Below are positions 1 to 6,407 of a stretch of DNA of 6,407 nucleotides, piece by piece. Origin of the DNA: Tateyamaria sp. Lineage in GTDB: Bacteria > Pseudomonadota > Alphaproteobacteria > Rhodobacterales > Rhodobacteraceae. Where the stretch lies: contig JABITU010000135.1 of assembly GCA_018668195.1 (NCBI GenBank), forward strand, positions 1 to 6,407, read 5' to 3'. The translations under genes and the position numbers were made by a program. The notes beneath the pieces are model-generated. The model searched no databases. It saw only the letters and a list, made by a program, of their open reading frames with translations, and was not told where the DNA came from. Position 1 is the stretch's first letter. Every line of letters starts with the position of its first letter.

Positions 1-2042
1 AAGAGGCGCTGAGTAAGGAAAAAATTCTCGAGCTTTATCTGAACGAGATTTTCCTTGGTCAAAACTCTTATGGGGTGGCGGCAGCAAGCCAAACCTATTT
101 TAATAAAACGTTGATTGAACTGGCCCCGCACGAGGCTGCGACACTGGCATCTCTGCCCAAGGCTCCATCCGATTATCACCCGGTGCGCCGCAAGGAACGG
201 CTATTGTCGCGCAGGAACTTCGTCCTCAAAGAGATGATGGAGAACGGCTATATCGATGCGGTTACGTTTGCAACCGAAGCAAGCATGCCACTGCGCTCGG
301 TTCAGAATGGCGACTTTGCCAGCTTCAAGGCGGAATTGCCGCCACGTGACTATTTTACAGACGAAATCCGCCGTCAGCTGAGCGAAAACTTTGGCGAGGG
401 TGAGTTCTTTACAGGTGGTTATACAGTACGCGCAACCATAGACGCCGAAATGCAACCTGTCGCAGCTATGGCGCTGCGCCGCCAACTTGAAATTTATGAC
501 CGAAAGCAGGGGGTGTGGCGCGGCACCGGCAAACAGATTGACGCCGAGCAGTTGGGCAATTGGCCGATAGCATTGGCAGGCATATCCGTTGCACGCGATG
601 TGAATCTAGATGGAAAATGGCGGCCTGCTGTTGTGCTGGAAATTGGCGACAGACAGATGCGTCTAGGCATTGAAAGCTGGACAGAGAACGAGCCCAAGGC
701 CGTTGTACCTCGCGCAGACATTGACTGGGCCAAGGGCAGCTTTCGCGATAATTTTAAACTTGGGGACGTGGTGCACGTTCGGGCCTTTATGGATGAAAAT
801 AGAGAAACTTTCCTCCGTTGGAGTTTGCGGCAAATTCCGCGGGCGCAGGGCGGATTCGTTGCGATGGACGTCAACAATGGTCGCGTGATCGCGATGCAAG
901 GCGGATTCAGCTACCAACATTCCGTTTTCAACCGGGCCACACAGGCCAAACGGCAGCCGGGGTCGTCTTTTAAGCCTTTTGTTTACGCGGCGGCGCTGGA
1001 CAGTGGTTATTCGCCTGCAACCATTGTCGTTGACGCCCCAATCGAGATCGATACGCCGCAGGGCCTGTGGCAGCCGCGGAATTCGTCCGATGAATATTAT
1101 GGCCCCACTCCGCTGCGCACCGGGATTGAGAAATCACGTAACCTCATGACAATCCGGTTGGCCGAAGAGGTCGGAATGGACGTTGTTGCCGAATATGCCG
1201 AAGGTTTTGGTGTTTATGAAAACATGGGTCCGTTTTTGGCAAATTCGCTTGGGGCCGAAGAGACCACGCTCTATCAGATGGTGTCGGCCTATGCGATGTT
1301 TGCCAACGGGGGCGAGCGGGTGCAGCCGACGCTTGTGGATCGGGTGCAGGATCGGTTCGGTCGCACCGTATACCGCCACGATCAGCGCATTTGCCAGGAT
1401 TGCACTCAGTTGGCGAGTCTGAACACAGGATTTGGTCCCCGCATCATATCGTCGCGAGAGCGGATCATGGATGCAATCACCGCATATCAGCTGACCTCGA
1501 TGATGCAGGGTGTCGTTGAACGCGGCACGGCCTCTCGAACGGTAAATCTGCCGGTTCCAATTGCGGGCAAGACCGGAACCACAAATGAAGCCAAGGATGT
1601 CTGGTTCGTAGGCTTTTCAAGTAATATCGTTGCAGGGTGCTACATCGGCTATGACCAACCCAGCGGCCTTGGAAAGGGTGCGTCGGGGGGCGGTATGTGC
1701 GGCCCCGTGTTTTCCGAATTTATGGAGTCTGCGATCGGTAAATTTGGCGGTGGTGATTTTGAGGTGCCCGAGGGCGGGCGCTTTATCAAGATCGATCGTT
1801 TCTCCGGCGCGCGGCTCAGCGACGATGCCGAAGGTGAAAATGTGGTGGCAGAATATTTTCGGGATGGCGAAGAGCCAATCTTTGGCATCACATTTGATGG
1901 CGGCTTTGCCATGGGGTCGGATCTGCCTTTGGTTGAAGAGGTGCAAACATCCGTCCGGCAAGTGACAACCTCAAGTGGCGAACAAGCGGTGATCGGTGAA
2001 AAGGCAAACTTTGGCACGCTTAGTTCTGGCGGACTATATTGA
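1..2042 (+). CDS. mrcA: Penicillin-binding protein 1A, bifunctional transglycosylase/transpeptidase (5' end missing)
   Basis: This class A PBP polymerises lipid II into glycan strands and cross-links the peptides, anchored in the inner membrane with its domains in the periplasm. The reading frame is open from the left edge (first full codon at base 3), leaving 679 residues. The membrane anchor and most of the GT51 domain, perhaps 150-180 residues judging by usual family length, lie outside. Numbering from base 3, residues about 5-60 carry the last GT51 motifs (LYLNEIFLG, then GVAAASQTYF and LPKAPSDYHP). An OB-like insert follows at roughly 190-275. The transpeptidase domain has all three active-site motifs: SSFK with nucleophile Ser321 (base 963), SRN at 378-380 (base 1134) and KTG at 523-525 (base 1569). 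A CxxC pair (Cys464, Cys467) lies between SRN and KTG. The gene ends in TGA. An internal GTG at 75 is not the start, because conserved GT51 sequence continues upstream of it. Family assignment is very secure; the exact symbol (mrcA/ponA) is by convention. Confidence 0.96.
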   Translation, partial: EALSKEKILELYLNEIFLGQNSYGVAAASQTYFNKTLIELAPHEAATLASLPKAPSDYHPVRRKERLLSRRNFVLKEMMENGYIDAVTFATEASMPLRSVQNGDFASFKAELPPRDYFTDEIRRQLSENFGEGEFFTGGYTVRATIDAEMQPVAAMALRRQLEIYDRKQGVWRGTGKQIDAEQLGNWPIALAGISVARDVNLDGKWRPAVVLEIGDRQMRLGIESWTENEPKAVVPRADIDWAKGSFRDNFKLGDVVHVRAFMDENRETFLRWSLRQIPRAQGGFVAMDVNNGRVIAMQGGFSYQHSVFNRATQAKRQPGSSFKPFVYAAALDSGYSPATIVVDAPIEIDTPQGLWQPRNSSDEYYGPTPLRTGIEKSRNLMTIRLAEEVGMDVVAEYAEGFGVYENMGPFLANSLGAEETTLYQMVSAYAMFANGGERVQPTLVDRVQDRFGRTVYRHDQRICQDCTQLASLNTGFGPRIISSRERIMDAITAYQLTSMMQGVVERGTASRTVNLPVPIAGKTGTTNEAKDVWFVGFSSNIVAGCYIGYDQPSGLGKGASGGGMCGPVFSEFMESAIGKFGGGDFEVPEGGRFIKIDRFSGARLSDDAEGENVVAEYFRDGEEPIFGITFDGGFAMGSDLPLVEEVQTSVRQVTTSSGEQAVIGEKANFGTLSSGGLY

Positions 2043-2164
2043 GACACACATAAAGCGCTTCGGTTCGGGTGGTGAAATATTCAAGCGTTGCAATTCAAAG
2101 AACTTAGCGCATCACCGCAGTGCTTGGTTGCTGTTGCGCTGAAGCTTCTCTTGAAGCGGGCGGG

Positions 2165-2187
2165 AGGCTGGTCTATCACCCAAGCCT
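2165..2187 (+). other. Possible leader hairpin before prfB
   Basis: An imperfect inverted repeat: AGGCT (2165-2169) and GGT (2170-2172) can pair with ACC (2178-2180) and AGCCT (2183-2187), with a 5-base loop and a 2-base bulge. It ends 24 bases before the prfB ATG, and no U-tract follows, so it does not look like an intrinsic terminator for mrcA. It could be structure in the prfB leader or chance. I found no convincing promoter in the 2043-2211 gap. Confidence 0.2.
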
Positions 2188-2211
2188 ACAACTTTCAAAG
2201 GCCGGTAACGC

Positions 2212-3336
2212 ATGCGCGCAGAAGTACAAAACATCGTGGCAGATATCGAGAAATCCGTTACGTTGCTGGCGCAGCGTCTTGATGTCGAAACAGCGCAGCA
2301 CCGACTTGAAGAATTTAATGCACGGGTCGAAGACCCCAACCTGTGGGATGACCCGGCGGCTGCCCAAAAACTGATGCGTGACCGGCAAATGTTGGTAGAT
2401 GCTATGCAAACCCATGATCGCATCAAACAAGATCTGTCTGACAACATTGAGCTGATTGAACTGGGTGAAATGGAAGAAGATGACGAAGTCGTCTCTGACG
2501 CTGAAGCTGCCCTTAAGTCACTGGCATTAAACGCCGCCCAAAAAGAGCTTGAGGCGTTGTTGGATGGCGAGGCTGATGGCAATGACACCTTTCTTGAGAT
2601 CAATTCCGGAGCAGGCGGCACAGAGTCCTGCGACTGGGCTGCCATGCTCGCACGTATGTATGTCCGCTGGGCTGATAAAAAAGGCTACAAAGTCGAACTG
2701 CAATCCGAGAGTGCCGGCGAGGAAGCTGGCATCAAATCGGCCACTTACAAGATCAGTGGCCTCAATGCCTATGGTTGGATGAAATCCGAAAGCGGCGTGC
2801 ATCGGCTGGTGCGTATCAGCCCGTTTGACAGCGCGGCCAAACGCCATACGTCATTTACATCTGTGGGCGTATATCCAGTGGTTGACGACAACATCGAGAT
2901 CGAAGTGAACCCTGCTGATATTCGGATCGATACCTATCGGTCGTCTGGTGCTGGCGGTCAGCACGTGAACACTACAGATTCCGCTGTGCGCATTACGCAT
3001 GCGCCGACTGGTGTTGTGGTGACCAGTTCGGAAAAATCGCAACACCAGAACCGCGACATTGCAATGAAAGCGTTGAAGTCACGTCTTTATCAAATGGAAT
3101 TGGATCGTCGCAACGCAGCTGTGAACGAGATGCACGAGAACAAGGGCGATGCGGGCTGGGGCAATCAAATCAGATCCTATGTTTTGCAGCCCTATCAGAT
3201 GGTCAAAGACCTGCGTACGAATTACGAAACGTCGGACACCAAAGGCGTGTTGGATGGCGATCTGGACGGGTTGATGGCGGCGACGCTAGCACTTGACGTG
3301 AGCGGCAAATCCCGCGCCGAGGCGCAAGGCGACTAG
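2212..3336 (+). CDS. prfB: Peptide chain release factor 2 (RF2)
   Basis: RF2 reads UAA and UGA stop codons in the ribosomal A site and triggers hydrolysis of peptidyl-tRNA. The protein has 374 residues, close to the E. coli length (365). Residues about 10-115 are the helical, acidic N-terminal domain. [18 protein letters not shown] at about 133-150 starts the core. The RF2-specific stop-recognition tripeptide SPF is at 203-205 (base 2818), which separates it from RF1 (PxT). The catalytic GGQ is at 248-250 (base 2953), whose Gln is normally methylated by PrmC. Ala247 precedes it, as in most bacteria. The start is fixed: an in-frame TAA lies at 2206-2208, just before ATG 2212, with a weak AAAGG ribosome site at 2197-2201. 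There is no internal stop or +1 frameshift near codon 25, unlike E. coli prfB; residues Leu23-Asp24 sit where the shift would occur. The gene ends in TAG, a codon read by RF1 and not RF2. It lies 169 bases after mrcA and may be co-transcribed with it or have its own promoter. Confidence 0.97.
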   Translation: MRAEVQNIVADIEKSVTLLAQRLDVETAQHRLEEFNARVEDPNLWDDPAAAQKLMRDRQMLVDAMQTHDRIKQDLSDNIELIELGEMEEDDEVVSDAEAALKSLALNAAQKELEALLDGEADGNDTFLEINSGAGGTESCDWAAMLARMYVRWADKKGYKVELQSESAGEEAGIKSATYKISGLNAYGWMKSESGVHRLVRISPFDSAAKRHTSFTSVGVYPVVDDNIEIEVNPADIRIDTYRSSGAGGQHVNTTDSAVRITHAPTGVVVTSSEKSQHQNRDIAMKALKSRLYQMELDRRNAAVNEMHENKGDAGWGNQIRSYVLQPYQMVKDLRTNYETSDTKGVLDGDLDGLMAATLALDVSGKSRAEAQGD

Positions 3337-3402
3337 GGTCAGGAACCTTGGCAGTTCGGGGAAACCGCAAACCAGCATGCTGAATGGCCAGAGGTCTGAG
3401 GT

Positions 3403-3441
3403 AAAGCGCTGGAATTGGCGTTGACTCTGCCGCCGCGCTTT
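3403..3441 (+). terminator. Compound inverted repeat after prfB, possible weak terminator
   Basis: A perfect 7-base stem (AAAGCGC 3403-3409 with GCGCTTT 3435-3441) encloses a second 4-base stem (GGCG 3417-3420 with CGCC 3431-3434). The downstream tail has only three T, and these belong to the stem itself. It sits 67 bases after the prfB stop and 53 before the amidase start. It could end the prfB transcript in either direction or be a leader structure. The poor U-tract makes the terminator call weak. Confidence 0.28.
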
Positions 3442-3485
3442 GACCGACTGGGTGTTGCGGGTGAAATGCGCACAGTTGCGTGGCC

Positions 3486-3490
3486 GGAGG
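3486..3490 (+). promoter_or_regulatory. Ribosome binding site deciding the amidase start
   Basis: GGAGG lies 4 bases before ATG 3495 and is the best Shine-Dalgarno match in the gap. It falls inside the coding sequence if the in-frame GTG at 3480 were used, so it supports ATG 3495 as the start. The spacing is slightly short. Confidence 0.6.
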
Positions 3491-3494
3491 ATGC

Positions 3495-4910
3495 ATGATC
3501 GAAGACGGAGCCTTGGCACTGCGCGCCAGCATGGATGCGGGGCAGATATCGGTGCAAGACCTTATGACCGAGACCCTCGCTCGGGTTTCACGGTGCAATG
3601 ACCGCGTCAACGCCATCGTTTCCTTGCGTGATCCAGATATTCTGATGGCCGAGGCGCATGCTGCCGATCAGGCGGCCGCAACGGGCTGGCTGCATGGCAT
3701 TCCCATCGCGATCAAGGATCTGGACGATGCGCGCGGCCTGCCATCCACCCAAGGCGGCGTGCCCGCCCATGCTGCAACAGTCGCCACGAACGATGCGCTT
3801 TTTGTGGCGCGGTTACGTGCTGCCGGCGCCATCATTATCGGCAAGACCAACGCGCCTGAATTCGGGCTCGGATCGCACACGGTCAACAGGGTTTTCGGGG
3901 CAACCCGTAATCCATATGATACCAATCTGAGCGCAGGAGGATCGTCGGGCGGTGCGGCCGTTGCACTGGCTACGGGTATGCTTAGCGTTGCGGATGGCTC
4001 TGACATGATGGGATCACTGCGCAACCCGGCAGGGTGGAATAATGTTTATGGCATGCGCCCAAGCTGGGGTCTGGTTCCGCCAAATCCGGAGGGCGAGGCG
4101 TTTTTTAAAATGCTGGCCACCCACGGGCCGATGGCACGTTGCCCGCGCGATCTTGCCGCCCTGCTTGATACCATGGCTGGCCGCGATGCGCTTGTGCCGC
4201 ACGGGTTGGACCAGGCTCTGAGCTTGCCCCAGATCGATCAGGGCACATCGAACCTGCGCATCGGGTGGCTGGCAGACTGGGACGGTGCAATGCCAACAGA
4301 GGCGGGTGTGTTAAATGTCTGTGAACAGGCACTCGGCCAGTTTCAAGAGCTGGGTTGCGCGGTTGAACCGCTTGCAGCACCTTTTGACCGGGATATGATT
4401 TGGGCGTCTTGGACAACGTTGCGCAGCTTTGCTCTCGCAGGTTCGATGGGCGCGCTGTATTTCGACGAACGCAAGCGTGCTGATCTGAACAGACAGGCTA
4501 TTTGGGAGATTGAGCTCGGCCTGAACCTAAGCGCGATGGAGGTTCACCGTGCCAGCGAAATGCGTTCCAACTGGTTCAGAACAGCCGCGACCACGTTTGA
4601 CACATATGACGTTTTAGCGCTGCCGTCGGCGCAAATGTGGCCCTTTGACATCACGCTGGATTGGCCGCGCAGCATTGGTACGACCACGATGGATACCTAT
4701 CATCGCTGGATGGAAGTTGTGATTCCCGCGAGCCTGATTGGCCTGCCCGCAATTTCGGTGCCTGCAGGCTTTGGTGGACCACACGATATGCCCATGGGCC
4801 TGCAATTGATCGGTCGCCGGGGATCGGATGCGATATTATTACAAGTGGCAGAGCTTTGGCATCAGGCGACACAGTGGCCTGCTCAGAGGCCCCCTGCCAG
4901 CATGGCATGA
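3495..4910 (+). CDS. Amidase-signature family hydrolase
   Basis: A predicted cytoplasmic amidase of 471 residues, a normal family length, hydrolysing a C-N amide bond; the substrate is unknown. Numbered from ATG 3495, the catalytic triad of the amidase signature (AS) family is visible. Lys74 lies in IPIAIKD, the cis-Ser150 in SAGGSSGGAA, and nucleophile Ser174 in GSDMMGSLRNPA (base 4014). The Lys-Ser-Ser spacings (76 and 24) closely match those I recall for fatty acid amide hydrolase (75 and 24). The C-terminal PMGLQLIGRRGSDAILLQ block is also typical. The oddity is Met172 where the family usually has the first Gly of the GGS turn. No signal peptide is visible. The start is chosen by GGAGG at 3486-3490; GTG 3480 would add five residues, and a stop at 3462-3464 prevents anything longer. 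It is not a clear GatA, since no gatC or gatB is nearby and the gene stands alone after prfB. Family certain, substrate not inferable. Confidence 0.92.
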   Translation: MIEDGALALRASMDAGQISVQDLMTETLARVSRCNDRVNAIVSLRDPDILMAEAHAADQAAATGWLHGIPIAIKDLDDARGLPSTQGGVPAHAATVATNDALFVARLRAAGAIIIGKTNAPEFGLGSHTVNRVFGATRNPYDTNLSAGGSSGGAAVALATGMLSVADGSDMMGSLRNPAGWNNVYGMRPSWGLVPPNPEGEAFFKMLATHGPMARCPRDLAALLDTMAGRDALVPHGLDQALSLPQIDQGTSNLRIGWLADWDGAMPTEAGVLNVCEQALGQFQELGCAVEPLAAPFDRDMIWASWTTLRSFALAGSMGALYFDERKRADLNRQAIWEIELGLNLSAMEVHRASEMRSNWFRTAATTFDTYDVLALPSAQMWPFDITLDWPRSIGTTTMDTYHRWMEVVIPASLIGLPAISVPAGFGGPHDMPMGLQLIGRRGSDAILLQVAELWHQATQWPAQRPPASMA

Positions 4911-4977
4911 CGCAAATGACGGTTAATTCATTTGGCTGTTGGTTTGGGCGCTAGTGATCTTTGTGCACCTCATAGGG

Positions 4978-5003
4978 CGTAGTATTCTGATTGTGCTACG
5001 TTT
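4978..5003 (+). terminator. Weak hairpin in the convergent gap, possible amidase terminator
   Basis: CGTAGTAT (4978-4985) can pair with GTGCTACG (4993-5000), eight pairs including two G-U, with a 7-base loop, followed by TTT. It begins 67 bases after the amidase stop on the same strand. The stem is not GC-rich and the T-run is short. The minus strand shows no T-run after this stem, so it would serve only the amidase. The rest of the 4911-5040 gap shows nothing I can support. Confidence 0.3.
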
Positions 5004-5040
5004 CTAAGCATTCTCTACCGTGCACTTTCAGCGCGCGATG

Positions 5041-5268
5041 CTAGGGGTGCGACATAGTTAACTCACGGCCCATCGCGACCAGTTGGGCCCTCAGTCCGGC
5101 TGTTTCTGGGTGTCCTGTTTCCAATGCGAAAATAAAGGCATGGGTCAGATAAAAGCCGCGTGCGTCCGGGGTCTTTGTTGCCAATGCTGCCTGTTTATAC
5201 AGAGCTACAAGGGCAGGGGCATCGCCACTGTCATGCGCTGCGCGTAACTGCGCATCCAGATCGGTCAT
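5041..5268 (-). CDS. Small conserved-looking hypothetical protein coupled to the Rieske gene
   Basis: A 75-residue protein I cannot assign to a named family. Its ATG (5268-5266) overlaps the TGA of the Rieske gene (5267-5265) in an ATGA junction. No Shine-Dalgarno sequence lies before it, so it is probably translated by ribosomes finishing the upstream gene. The sequence is rich in Ala and Leu and reads as several short amphipathic helices (LDAQLRAAHDSG, ALVALYKQAALA, FYLTHAFIFALETG, TAGLRAQLVAMGREL). This resembles a tetratricopeptide-like helical hairpin arrangement, though no repeat is clear. There are no cysteines, so it is not a ferredoxin or a metal-cluster partner by Cys, and there is no signal peptide. 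Being locked behind an oxygenase suggests a helper or assembly role, but that is inference. The coding call rests on the overlap, the protein-like composition and a faint memory of similar proteins in alphaproteobacteria. Confidence 0.72.
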   Translation of the reverse strand: MTDLDAQLRAAHDSGDAPALVALYKQAALATKTPDARGFYLTHAFIFALETGHPETAGLRAQLVAMGRELTMSHP

Positions 5269-6407
5269 TGCGCGGCTGAGGCACTTGCGCGGTGTTGCGC
5301 CAGACGACTAGCGACCCAGTCGTGAAACAGATGTGTCGGGCCATCCATAGCAGGTGAGAACCGCCCACCGTCAAACAGCGGGGCATGGCGCCCTCTTTGC
5401 ATACCTTCCACGACAAATATGTCTTCTTTGAACACGTCCTTCCATTGTTCTGTATTGCGCGTTCGCAAGGCTGGGTCAGTGTCGGGCACAGCATAGTATA
5501 GATGGACGTTTTCCACCGTTTTGCCCGGCCCTTGTGGCATCAGTATGATTGCAAATGTATGGTCGCGATGCACGCCTAGCAGCACGTTGGGGTAGGCGGA
5601 AATATACTCGGCTGCCGTGTCCCATTTGTCGCTCAGCCCCTCGAAATCCGGAAATCTTTGCCCGGCTTCGTCTTTGAGTTGGCGATAAACCCACGTGCCT
5701 TGCCCGGAGAAACGCTCAGGTGCTTCGATATGATAATGATCTTCGAGGCGGGAATAGCTGTTGAGACCGGGATGGATCCAAGGCAGATGGTAGCTTTCGC
5801 AGAAGTTTTCGACTGCCAATTTCCAATTGCAGGCGACCTCGAGTTGGAACCGGCTGTCGGCCCCCCCATGATAAAGAGGTTTGTCAAATTCCGCCCACCG
5901 GTCAAGCAATTCGGCATTGGCGATCTCGAACTTTGGCGCATCGCCCGAGATGTTGATCCATACGACGTCCATCCAGATGTGGCTCTGTACTTCGACCAGA
6001 CCCAGCAGGGATCTGTCAATGCCATCGGCGGTATTCTGACCCGGCCCACCCACATGCGGCGTGGCGACAAGGCGTCCGTCAGTCGCGTAACACCAGCTGT
6101 GATAGGGGCAGCGAATGGCACCTTCGATATTGCGGGGTGCATCGACTAGGATCATACCGCGATGGCGGCAGGTATTCTGAAAGACACGGACAGTGCCGGA
6201 TTTGTCACGTACCATCAGCAGCGGCATACCGAGAAACTGGACAGGCAGAGCGTCGCCTGGTTCAGGCACATCAGCGGCTACAGCCAGCCCGGCCCACCCC
6301 TTAACGAGCAAGGCTGCGCGCTCTTCTTCAAAAACGGCGTGATTTATGTAATGCGCATTTGGCAGTCCATTTGCCCGCTCAATAGGCCTGCGCACGACGC
6401 TGAGATC
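5265..6407 (-). CDS. Rieske non-haem iron oxygenase, alpha (catalytic) subunit (5' end probably missing)
   Basis: A cytoplasmic oxygenase that takes electrons through a [2Fe-2S] Rieske cluster and activates O2 at a mononuclear iron, giving hydroxylation or oxidative demethylation; the substrate is unknown. Numbered from GTG 6395 (376 residues to the stop), the Rieske ligands are Cys76 and His78 (CRHRG) and Cys96 and His99 (CPYHSW). The iron ligands are His203 and His208 (ESYHLPWIH) and Asp325 (KEDIFVVEGMQRG). Glu200 occupies the bridging position that is Asp in naphthalene dioxygenase. Glu is also seen there in carnitine oxygenase CntA and related quaternary-amine enzymes. The frame stays open to the window edge through Asp-Leu-Ser-Val before the GTG, and family members usually have a few more N-terminal residues, so the true start may lie outside. 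No reductase or ferredoxin gene is in view. It is the upstream member of a coupled pair with the 75-residue gene and faces the amidase convergently. Confidence 0.93.
   Translation of the reverse strand, partial: DLSVVRRPIERANGLPNAHYINHAVFEEERAALLVKGWAGLAVAADVPEPGDALPVQFLGMPLLMVRDKSGTVRVFQNTCRHRGMILVDAPRNIEGAIRCPYHSWCYATDGRLVATPHVGGPGQNTADGIDRSLLGLVEVQSHIWMDVVWINISGDAPKFEIANAELLDRWAEFDKPLYHGGADSRFQLEVACNWKLAVENFCESYHLPWIHPGLNSYSRLEDHYHIEAPERFSGQGTWVYRQLKDEAGQRFPDFEGLSDKWDTAAEYISAYPNVLLGVHRDHTFAIILMPQGPGKTVENVHLYYAVPDTDPALRTRNTEQWKDVFKEDIFVVEGMQRGRHAPLFDGGRFSPAMDGPTHLFHDWVASRLAQHRASASAAQ

Noticed and set aside
1617..2047. Several open frames of 110-132 residues on both strands over the end of mrcA
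   Set aside because: They overlap the conserved transpeptidase end of PBP1A and show no recognisable domains or ribosome sites.
2112..2645. 177-residue open frame on the minus strand over the start of prfB
   Set aside because: Very Ser-rich, low-complexity translation typical of an antisense shadow; it covers the RF2 N-terminal domain.
3373..3382. Ten-base palindrome CAGCATGCTG after prfB
   Set aside because: A single short palindrome with no partner site or promoter nearby; chance is sufficient.
2051..3410. Shared nine-base word TAAAGCGCT after mrcA (2051-2059) and after prfB (3402-3410)
   Set aside because: Flanking bases differ and only two copies occur, so it is not a supported repeat element.
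3421..3426. TTGACT resembling a -35 box before the amidase
   Set aside because: No -10-like hexamer lies 16-18 bases downstream, and the sequence falls in the loop of the inverted repeat.
3480..3494. GTG 3480 as the amidase start
   Set aside because: It would place the only good Shine-Dalgarno sequence inside the coding region and add five residues (MAGGC) without family resemblance.
4963..5025. Two copies of GTGCAC in the convergent gap (4963-4968 and 5020-5025)
   Set aside because: Six-base palindromes recurring once are not evidence for an operator, and no promoter is identifiable in this gap.
5658..6149. 163-residue open frame on the plus strand opposite the Rieske gene
   Set aside because: It lies entirely antisense to a gene with intact cluster and iron ligands, and its translation resembles no family I know.
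3495..6407. Amidase and Rieske oxygenase as one catabolic pathway
   Set aside because: They are convergent, not co-transcribed, and nothing in the sequence ties their substrates together.

Overview
The window looks like a chromosomal segment of an alphaproteobacterium, most likely of the Rhodobacterales/Roseobacter group. This rests on the protein style of penicillin-binding protein 1A, RF2 and the Rieske oxygenase, the mixed-GC codon use, and my memory that mrcA and prfB are neighbours in that group. No 16S rRNA or other direct taxonomic marker is present, so the placement is an inference.

Layout: (1) The left edge cuts into a plus-strand gene for a bifunctional class A penicillin-binding protein (PBP1A). 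The end of the glycosyltransferase domain and the complete transpeptidase domain are visible, ending at 2042. (2) After 169 bases comes prfB (2212-3336), peptide chain release factor 2, complete and without the programmed +1 frameshift found in many bacteria. (3) After a 158-base gap containing a compound inverted repeat comes a plus-strand amidase-signature hydrolase (3495-4910). It has the Lys/cis-Ser/Ser triad but an unusual Met-Met-Gly-Ser in place of the usual Thr-Gly-Gly-Ser at the nucleophile. (4) A convergent gap of 130 bases (4911-5040) holds one weak hairpin. (5) On the minus strand, read from the right edge, lies a Rieske non-haem iron oxygenase alpha subunit (6407-5265, 5' end outside the window). 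It overlaps by 4 bases (ATGA) a 75-residue protein of unknown function (5268-5041).

How the genes relate: PBP1A and RF2 are housekeeping genes for cell-wall synthesis and translation termination, with no mechanistic link. The amidase and the Rieske oxygenase are catabolic-type enzymes facing each other. They are not an operon, and a shared pathway would be speculation. The Rieske gene and the small gene form a tight translationally coupled pair, which is the best lead for something poorly described. There are no RNA genes, mobile elements, CRISPR arrays or stretches over 300 bases without a gene. I see no clear evidence of a wholly new biological system; the notable points are details of individual genes.
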